Origin: Planctomycetota bacterium
GTDB lineage: Bacteria; Planctomycetota; Phycisphaerae; Phycisphaerales; UBA1924
Assembly (NCBI GenBank): GCA_963204725.1
Contig: CAUJHH010000070.1
Coordinates: 1 to 58,084, forward strand
Direction of reading: 5' to 3'
DNA: 58,084 nucleotides
Positions 52,988 to 58,084 of this stretch are shown here, piece after piece (within the stretch, counting starts at the first letter, position 1; the number at the start of each line of letters is the position of its first letter). The translations under genes and the position numbers were made by a program. Below the pieces are notes generated by a model, which saw only the letters and a program-made list of their open reading frames with translations, made no database searches and was not told where the DNA came from.

Positions 52988-53503
52988 TCAGGGGCCCGGG
53001 GTCGAGGCCGAGGGCTCCGGCGCACTGGTAGATGAACTTCCAGGCGTCGGCGGCTCGGGGATGGGTGGGGCCATCCGGTTCACGAGCCTGTCCAACTCGC
53101 TCTCGCTGGTCAGCGTCTCGATCCGCTTCTCCGTCAGGTCGCGGGCCTTCTCCATCACGCGGTTGGTGGCCTGGAGCACCCGCCCGAGGTTGACCCGGTC
53201 CCTCGGGCTCGGGCAGAAACTGATGAGTTCATCCAGCACCGCGCCCGTCGCAGCCTCGATGGCGTCACCCGCCATCGCCTTGCCGAACTCCTCGTCGGAA
53301 ACCTTGGCCGAGTCAGCCTCGGGCTTGCAGACCGCGTAGACCACGTCGCACAGGAGCACTGGATCGCGGATGAACTTCTCGATGAGCGTCCCCTCGATGA
53401 CCTGCATGAGGTCGACACCCGTGAGCCCGCGCACGCGTTTGAGCGTGGCGACGTTGATGTCCACCGTCCAGATCCGACCCGCGTTGTCCTTAAACTGCCG
53501 CAT
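52988..53503 (-). CDS. Tail-assembly chaperone, first part
   Basis: 171 aa from ATG at 53503, chosen because GGAGG lies 5 bases before it (the ATG four codons earlier has no such site). MRQFKDNAGRIWTVDINVATLKRVRGLTGVDLM is the common start of these phage proteins, followed by AVCKPEADSAKVSDEEFGKAM and a helical middle. The last 25 residues are low complexity (PPTPGSSSTSAPEPSAST), as expected if the real continuation is in the -1 frame. It guides tape-measure and tube assembly. Confidence 0.75.
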   Translation of the reverse strand: MRQFKDNAGRIWTVDINVATLKRVRGLTGVDLMQVIEGTLIEKFIRDPVLLCDVVYAVCKPEADSAKVSDEEFGKAMAGDAIEAATGAVLDELISFCPSPRDRVNLGRVLQATNRVMEKARDLTEKRIETLTSESELDRLVNRMAPPIPEPPTPGSSSTSAPEPSASTPGP

Positions 53504-53587
53504 CCGTGCCTCCATTGAGACGCTGTGCCGGTTGCACAGCGGTTGAACAGCCGTTGAACACCTGTGGCACCGACTCGACCGCCGGGT

Positions 53588-54016
53588 TTATGAACCGATC
53601 CATGAAGGCGCCGTCGCCGAGTACGTGACCTTGGCGGTCACCGACACGGTGATGGCCTCTTCCAGTGCTTCGCTGCGGCTGAAGTTCGTGATCGAGAAGT
53701 CCGCTTGCAGGCCCTGGCCCGCGGCCGCGTCGAGGATCTGCAGGCCGATGGGGTCGTTGTTGAAGAAGGCGTTCTTGATGGCGGTGAACCCGGCATCACC
53801 GGTGTCCCAGACCATCTCGAACTCCACGCTCGCTTCCTTGAGCGTGGCGACCGTGGCCCGCCAGCCGCTGTTGGCTCGCGTGGTCACGTCCGCCTCGCCC
53901 GCCTCGAGGTTCAGCGTCACGTCGCGGGTGTTGCCCAGCGCCGTCCACGCACCCGCGCCTGCCTGGCCGCCCGTCTTGTACTTCAGGGCGGCCTCCATGC
54001 CGAGCTTGATTGCCAT
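53588..54016 (-). CDS. Major tail tube protein
   Basis: 142 aa. MAIKLGMEAALKYKTGG, TRDVTLNLEAGEADVTTRANSGW, EASVEFEMVWDTGDAGFTAI, GLQADFSITNFSRSEALEEAITVSVTAKVTY: the phage tail tube beta-sandwich pattern (TP901-1/lambda V-like). It polymerises around the tape measure. AAGGAG precedes its start. Its position between the tail-terminator-like gene and the chaperones is standard. Confidence 0.85.
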   Translation of the reverse strand: MAIKLGMEAALKYKTGGQAGAGAWTALGNTRDVTLNLEAGEADVTTRANSGWRATVATLKEASVEFEMVWDTGDAGFTAIKNAFFNNDPIGLQILDAAAGQGLQADFSITNFSRSEALEEAITVSVTAKVTYSATAPSWIGS

Positions 54017-54028
54017 CGCTGACTCCTT

Positions 54029-54286
54029 TCACTCGGCGCTGTGGCCGACCACGTAGACCGTCTCGCCGCCTTTGCTCTTGACCAACAGGTCCGCCAGGTT
54101 CACCCGCTCGAAGTAGTACTGAGTGCCCGGGGCAACATCGATGGGGTCCGTTTTGCCATCCGACAGCAGGAGGTCCTGCGTGTTCTTGTGCGACGCCGTG
54201 AGCGTGAACGTCGCCACGAGCTTCGTCGCCGACAGCGGCTTGTCGCCTCCGTCCAGATCGACCTTGAAGATGATGGCATTCCTCAC
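54029..54286 (-). CDS. Small phage protein, unknown
   Basis: 85 aa. MRNAIIFKVDLDGGDKPLSATKLVATFTLTASHKN, then beta strands and YYFERVNLADLLVKSKGG. Beta-rich and compact; located between the tube protein and the tail-terminator-like protein. It may be a tail-tube accessory or decoration protein. No family recognised. Confidence 0.55.
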   Translation of the reverse strand: MRNAIIFKVDLDGGDKPLSATKLVATFTLTASHKNTQDLLLSDGKTDPIDVAPGTQYYFERVNLADLLVKSKGGETVYVVGHSAE

Positions 54287-54289
54287 GCA

Positions 54290-54721
54290 CTACCTCCGCT
54301 CGCGGTACGTCACACTCAGGACACTCGTGAACACCCGGTGCTGTTCGAGCGCCTCGCTCGACACCACCGGCTCGTTGCTGATCCCGACCCACGCCGCGTC
54401 GGGGAAGCCCTCCAGCCGTTTGAACCGCAGGTGATCCGCGATCGCCTCGACCAGTACGAGCAGTTCGTCGATCGCCGCGTCCGCCCCATCGGCGGGGAGC
54501 TTCTTCTGCACGCCAACATCCACGACGTACTCGATGGCCAGGCTGTCCCGCGTCACCGGCGACATCTGCAGCGTGCGGGGGACAACAGAGACCCGCAGGT
54601 CCTTGAGGTCCTCCAGCGTGAACGCGGGCTGGTACATGCGGACGGCCATGACCGGCTGCCCGAAGGACCCGGCGCTCACGTGCGCCGCGACGGCGTCGGC
54701 GAGGGCGGCGATCGTGCTCAC
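54290..54721 (-). CDS. Tail-terminator-like protein
   Basis: 143 aa. STIAALADAVAAHVSAG at the start, VVPRTLQMSPVTRDSLAIEYVVDVGVQKKL, then DELLVLVEAIADHLRFKRLEG and a final strand (FTSVLSVTYRERR). This alpha-beta order and its position just before the tube gene fit a phage tail terminator. It overlaps the preceding gene by 4 bases. Confidence 0.6.
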   Translation of the reverse strand: MSTIAALADAVAAHVSAGSFGQPVMAVRMYQPAFTLEDLKDLRVSVVPRTLQMSPVTRDSLAIEYVVDVGVQKKLPADGADAAIDELLVLVEAIADHLRFKRLEGFPDAAWVGISNEPVVSSEALEQHRVFTSVLSVTYRERR

Positions 54722-55011
54722 GGGCCGCCTCCAATCACAGGCGAGCCCGTCGTTGGCACGGTCTGGCGCGGCGAGTTGGACGTCAGCCCGGATAGCTTGC
54801 CTTCTAGGAACCAGATCTTGCGTTCCATCTCGGCGTACTGAGCGCGGATGCTGCGGGCTTCGCCGATGAACTCGTCAAGCCGCTTCTCCACCTGCTGAAG
54901 CTTGGTGGTGACCACGCCCCATTGGATGGTCATCGCGCCCGCCGCGAGCACGACGGTGACGATCACGCCGGCCCACCGAGCACTGCCGTTCTGTCCGTTG
55001 CCTTCTGCCAT
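54718..55011 (-). CDS. Phage membrane protein with coiled coil
   Basis: 97 aa. One membrane helix (WAGVIVTVVLAAGAMTIQWGV) followed by a coiled coil (LQQVEKRLDEFIGEARSIRAQYAEMERKIWFLEGKL) and a Pro/Gly tail. It resembles small phage holin-like or hypothetical membrane proteins. Function is not known. Confidence 0.6.
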   Translation of the reverse strand: MAEGNGQNGSARWAGVIVTVVLAAGAMTIQWGVVTTKLQQVEKRLDEFIGEARSIRAQYAEMERKIWFLEGKLSGLTSNSPRQTVPTTGSPVIGGGP

Positions 55012-55013
55012 CG

Positions 55014-55391
55014 TTACTCCGTTGCGATGTGCTTGGTGTGAATCCGAAGAACCCTGCGGTAGGTGTCGCTGTACCGGAACGGCGGCTGCCCTCCGGGCGC
55101 ATTGACCTCGTACACGAACACGTTTGTCCCAGCCGTCTCACGCACCTGGTCGCCCGCCCGCGGGAGGATCGGGCCAGCGCCCAGATCCAGCTCCCCCGTT
55201 CGCACGAGGAAGTCCCGCGACTCCACTCGGTGGATGAGGCCTGCGTCGTCGGCCTGCTCGAACTCGGTCTTGCCGATGGTGGCTTGGACTTCCTTCTCGT
55301 CCGTGCCACGCCGGTAGAGGACCGGGCGCGAGAGGTGCTGGTGACGCTGGGCATCGAGGAAGGCCGCGCCGCGATCGAGCAGGTCGCCCAC
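55014..55391 (-). CDS. Head-tail joining-type phage protein
   Basis: 125 aa from GTG at 55391 (AAGGAG 6 bases upstream, just inside the previous stop). LLDRGAAFLDAQRHQHLSRPVLYRRG is a common start of phage head-closure/joining proteins, followed by a beta-rich domain (SRDFLVRTGELDLGAGPILPRAGDQV) with the 'P..GD.V' piece. It lies between capsid genes and tail genes, as expected for a connector protein. Confidence 0.65.
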   Translation of the reverse strand: MGDLLDRGAAFLDAQRHQHLSRPVLYRRGTDEKEVQATIGKTEFEQADDAGLIHRVESRDFLVRTGELDLGAGPILPRAGDQVRETAGTNVFVYEVNAPGGQPPFRYSDTYRRVLRIHTKHIATE

Positions 55392-55401
55392 GCCGAACTC
55401 C

Positions 55402-55875
55402 TTATTGCTGCAGGCGAACGCGAACGATCGTGTCGGCGTCGATGGTGGCCTTCACCGCCTTGCCGATCAGCTTGTTCGCGCCGGCGGCCGCGTTCTTGGT
55501 GGCGTTCTGGGCGGCCGCATCCCAGTACGTGAGCGTGCCCGCGGGGATGGCGCTGCCCGCGCCGACCGCCTTGTTGAAGTCGAAGACGCCGGTGACGGCG
55601 ATCGATCCCAACTGGCCCGCCTTGATCGGTGCCTGCGTGACACCGATGAGGTCGGCCTGCACCACTACCGCGCCGACGAGCACGTCAGCGCCGGGGGTGT
55701 AGTCGATCGAGCCGCCTTCCTGAACGAACTTTGCTGGTCCTGAAGCCATTCCTGAACCTCCATCTGTTGGTGGGCCATCGGTGTCGATGCCCGATTGCTG
55801 ATCGATGCCGCTTCCGAGTTCGCTGGGGAGCTCGCCGCCGAGCCCCCCAGCGCCTGTGCTTCCCTGCACGGGCAT
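55402..55875 (-). CDS. DUF2190-like capsid decoration protein
   Basis: 157 aa. From residue 43 (MASGPAKFVQEGGSIDYTPGADVLVGAVVVQ ... GSIAVTGVFDFNKAVGAGSAIPAGTLTYWD ... LIGKAVKATIDADTIVRVRL) it follows the DUF2190 pattern, found in capsid-associated phage proteins. The ATG of residue 43, at 55749, has GGAGGT 6 bases upstream and would give the normal length of 115 aa. The first 42 residues are Gly/Ser/Asp-rich. So the long form, the short form, or both may be made. Confidence 0.75.
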   Translation of the reverse strand: MPVQGSTGAGGLGGELPSELGSGIDQQSGIDTDGPPTDGGSGMASGPAKFVQEGGSIDYTPGADVLVGAVVVQADLIGVTQAPIKAGQLGSIAVTGVFDFNKAVGAGSAIPAGTLTYWDAAAQNATKNAAAGANKLIGKAVKATIDADTIVRVRLQQ

Positions 55876-55878
55876 GGC

Positions 55879-57837
55879 TTACACCTCGCCCTTGCTCTTG
55901 ACGCCTCCACGCGGGTCCTGCAGGTTGACGCCGAAGTCGTGGTACCCACGCATCCGGATGCCGAGCATGTTGAAGTCCGCGTCCGAGGTCTCGACGGTCG
56001 GGGCTTCCTGCCCGTTGAGGAACGCCATCTCGATGACCGGCAGGTCGCTGGGGTCCGCGAGGAGGTACCACGCCTTGGCAGAGTTGCCGGTGTAGAGCGC
56101 ATTGGACAGGTAGCGGCTGACCTCGATGCGGAACTTGCCCTGGTGCGGGTTGGCGACGGGGAACTTCGTGTTCGCGGTCGTGTCCCGGAGCTCGACACTC
56201 TTGTAGAGCTGCGTGCCCATCGCCGAGAGCGCCGTCGGTACCAGCATGATCGCGGGCATCACGCCGGTGGGCTTGCCGTCGGAGTCCACGAGGTCCATGA
56301 AGGCGACCTCGCCCTTGGTGAGGCCGTCGATGCCGAGCGCGGTGTCCGCGCCTGAGACGAAGTTCTTGTTGCCGGCGCTAAAGAACGCGGCGTTGTTCAT
56401 GAACGCCGTCCAGAAGACGTCGTTGATCTTCAGGCCCGAGCCACGACCGAGCTTGCGGGGGACCGTGGTGATCGCGCCGAGGTCGTCGTTGATGATGTCG
56501 CGGCGGTCGATCGAGAGCATCAGGCCGTAGGTGTCGGCCTTGTTGGTGTACGTCTCCTCGCCGAGCGTTCCCTGCTTGAGCTCGCCGCCGGGGGCGACCT
56601 GCTCGTACTGGTCCTTGCCGACCAGGCGGTAGCTGGTCACGGTCTTGAAGTCGCTGACGTTGCGGACGGCGCAGATGCTCCGCCAGACGCGCTCGACGCT
56701 GAAGAAGCCCTCAAGCAGGAACTTGTTGGCGACGTTGGAGAGGATGCCGCCGACGTCGATGGTGGTCATGCCCGCCTCGATGCCCCGGCCGAACGCGGCT
56801 TCAAGCACGCGACGGCTGTCGCGGAAGGTGCGGCCCGTGTAGCCGTTGGCGATCGCGGCCTCGAAGAGGAGTTCCTGCAGGCCCAGTCCGCCCTGGAACC
56901 GCTTGGCGGCGATCTCGATTGCCTGCGTGGAGCAGACTTTCTCGATGCCCTCGAGCTTGGCGCTCTGGAAGCACGCGGCTTCGAGCACCTCGCTGGTGAC
57001 GCTGTTGTCGGGCGCGTGGATAGCCGGGGCCTTGGGGCGGCTGGCGCGGAGGACCTCGAGTTCGGTGCGCGTGGCATCCCAGTTGTCGCGGATGGCCTGG
57101 GCTTCGATCTCGCTGTGCTTGCCGCCGCAGACCTTGCGGACGGCGGCGATGCGGGCGGTCTCAGCAAGGGCTGCAGCGCGGACCTGCTCGGGCGTCTGCT
57201 CGGTGGCGATGAATGGGGACGGGGTGGGATTGGAAGTCGTGGGATCGTCGGCCATGACGTTGGGCTCCTTGTTCTGACGCGCGGCGATGCTCGCGCTGGT
57301 GCGGCCGTCTGCGCCGAGATCCACAAAACTGATCTCGCCGAGCGTGGCCTTGCGGACGACGTTGACCGGGCCGGTGAGTTCCTGGCCGTTGACCGTCGCC
57401 TTCTGGTTGTCCTTGATGAACTCGAACTCCTCGACGCTCGCGCCGACGGAAGCCTGCCAGGGGAAGCCGTTCCGCGAGGACGCGACGACTTCCTTGGCGG
57501 CGCTCGTGTCACGCGAGATCACGCCCGTGGCGACGAGTTGCCCGGCCTCGACGCGGATCGCGTCGGTGTGACCGACGCCCGAGAGCGGGTCGTGCCCGAA
57601 GCGGATGGGACGTGCCTGCGACGGGACCGCCAAGCCTGCGAGATCGATCACGACGGGGTGCCGCCAGCCCGCGACGCGCATCGCGCCACCGGTGTACGCG
57701 ACCATCTTGAAGCGGGGGAGAGGCGCAGCCTGCCCATCAGCCGCAGCAACGACGGTGATGTCGGCGGTTGCGGTGAGCGTGAGAGCGGGAATGGTCTTCT
57801 TGGGGTCAGCGGTGACTGGCACTGGCGGTCTCCTCAT
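55879..57837 (-). CDS. Fused Mu-like head protease and major capsid protein
   Basis: 652 aa from ATG at 57837 (TTG one codon earlier is possible). Residues about 1-195 are a prohead-protease-like domain: RPIRFGHDPLSGVGHTDAI with His82, and GFPWQASVGASVEEFEF with Ser130, then LGEISFVDLGADGRTSA. A linker/scaffold (about 196-330) rich in Ala/Glu follows, and residues about 335-652 match Mu-like major head subunits (FGRGIEAGMTTIDVGGIL, SNVANKFLLEGFFSVERVW, GLMLSIDRRDIINDDLGAI). A single chain carrying protease, scaffold and capsid would have to be cleaved during head maturation. It overlaps the portal gene by 32 bases. Confidence 0.88.
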   Translation of the reverse strand: MRRPPVPVTADPKKTIPALTLTATADITVVAAADGQAAPLPRFKMVAYTGGAMRVAGWRHPVVIDLAGLAVPSQARPIRFGHDPLSGVGHTDAIRVEAGQLVATGVISRDTSAAKEVVASSRNGFPWQASVGASVEEFEFIKDNQKATVNGQELTGPVNVVRKATLGEISFVDLGADGRTSASIAARQNKEPNVMADDPTTSNPTPSPFIATEQTPEQVRAAALAETARIAAVRKVCGGKHSEIEAQAIRDNWDATRTELEVLRASRPKAPAIHAPDNSVTSEVLEAACFQSAKLEGIEKVCSTQAIEIAAKRFQGGLGLQELLFEAAIANGYTGRTFRDSRRVLEAAFGRGIEAGMTTIDVGGILSNVANKFLLEGFFSVERVWRSICAVRNVSDFKTVTSYRLVGKDQYEQVAPGGELKQGTLGEETYTNKADTYGLMLSIDRRDIINDDLGAITTVPRKLGRGSGLKINDVFWTAFMNNAAFFSAGNKNFVSGADTALGIDGLTKGEVAFMDLVDSDGKPTGVMPAIMLVPTALSAMGTQLYKSVELRDTTANTKFPVANPHQGKFRIEVSRYLSNALYTGNSAKAWYLLADPSDLPVIEMAFLNGQEAPTVETSDADFNMLGIRMRGYHDFGVNLQDPRGGVKSKGEV

Positions 57838-58084
57838 CAACTTGGTCTGCGGGGTCTTCGGTGGGGGCGTTCGCAGCCGGAGCGGCAGCCGGTGCGGTTG
57901 CCAGCGCGAGGCCGAGCTTGTTCATGAGCGTGAGCTCTTTTGCACGCTGGCGAAGTTCCTGCTCCCAGTCGCGGCCTTGCCGGGCGAACTCCGCGGCGAG
58001 CGTGGTCGTGTGGTTGGCCAGTCGCGTGGCCTGGGCGTTGGCCTCTTTGGCGGGATCAACGTGCTCGACGCCATCCCAAAACCA
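57806..58084 (-). CDS. Phage portal protein, C-terminal part (5' end outside window)
   Basis: 92 codons are visible before the window ends; the frame stays open to base 58084. The sequence reads WFWDGVEHVDPAKEANA, then LANHTTTLAAEFARQGRDWE, QELRQRAKELTLMNKLGLAL and an Ala/Pro/Asp-rich tail. The pattern 'W.g...vDP.KEa.A ... T.a.e.a..G.dweee..qra.E....e.lGL' is the conserved end of lambda-type portal proteins. The stop lies inside the capsid fusion gene. The portal forms the DNA gate of the head; terminase is expected further right. Confidence 0.85.
   Translation of the reverse strand, partial: WFWDGVEHVDPAKEANAQATRLANHTTTLAAEFARQGRDWEQELRQRAKELTLMNKLGLALATAPAAAPAANAPTEDPADQVDEETASASHR

Overview
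The window is high-GC DNA, most probably from a planctomycete of the Phycisphaerae type. The evidence is a C-terminal PEP-CTERM-like sorting signal, an RHS-repeat protein, compact operons with 4-bp start/stop overlaps, and strong GGAGG ribosome binding sites. No rRNA, tRNA, CRISPR array or insertion sequence was recognised, so the taxonomic call is inference.

Layout. (1) 1-6.1 kb, housekeeping-like: the end of a PEP-CTERM protein, an M42 aminopeptidase, a DNA-binding/receiver regulator, and an exported HEAT-repeat protein that carries a receiver-like domain without a phospho-acceptor. (2) 5.5-14.06 kb, minus strand: a compact type II secretion/pseudopilus operon in the order D(fragment)-E-F-G-H-I-J-K-C-L-M-TPR lipoprotein. 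Every junction is tight. The secretin is cut off at its 5' side. (3) 14.06-17.86 kb: an RHS gene that has also lost its 5' part at exactly the same point, with an HNH-type toxin tip, a SUKH-like immunity gene in AT-richer DNA, and a second copy of part of the RHS core. (4) 17.9-20 kb: a DUF6265-like exported protein and an ankyrin protein.

(5) 20.5-43.6 kb: a metal-resistance island. The first block is a Czc-type (divalent cation) tripartite RND pump, a His-rich exported peptide, a small membrane protein and a ZntA-type P1B ATPase. The second block is a Cus-type (Cu/Ag) RND pump with a CusB that carries a heavy-metal binding motif and a DUF3347-like tail, followed by a YHS-like multi-module exported protein, a Csp-like cytosolic copper-storage protein on the opposite strand, and a copZ-csoR-copA operon preceded by a near-perfect single-GC-tract CsoR/RcnR-type operator. 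Each RND block begins with a small exported Cys-rich protein of unknown function. Together they suggest cytosolic sensing (CsoR), chaperoning (CopZ), storage (Csp), inner-membrane export (CopA, ZntA) and trans-envelope efflux (RND systems).

(6) 43.6-58.1 kb, minus strand: the structural module of a tailed (siphovirus-like) prophage, read right to left: portal C-terminus, Mu-like protease-capsid fusion, DUF2190-like decoration protein, head-tail proteins, tail tube, tail-assembly chaperones with a probable -1 frameshift, tape measure, distal tail proteins. It ends in an unusual cassette: methyltransferase, a GPSL-motif protein, a Ser/Gly/Pro-rich stalk protein interrupted by an intein-like Hint domain, and two tandem DXD glycosyltransferases. 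That cassette is the best candidate for an undescribed system: a self-processing, possibly glycosylated phage fibre. Lysogeny and packaging genes lie outside the window.
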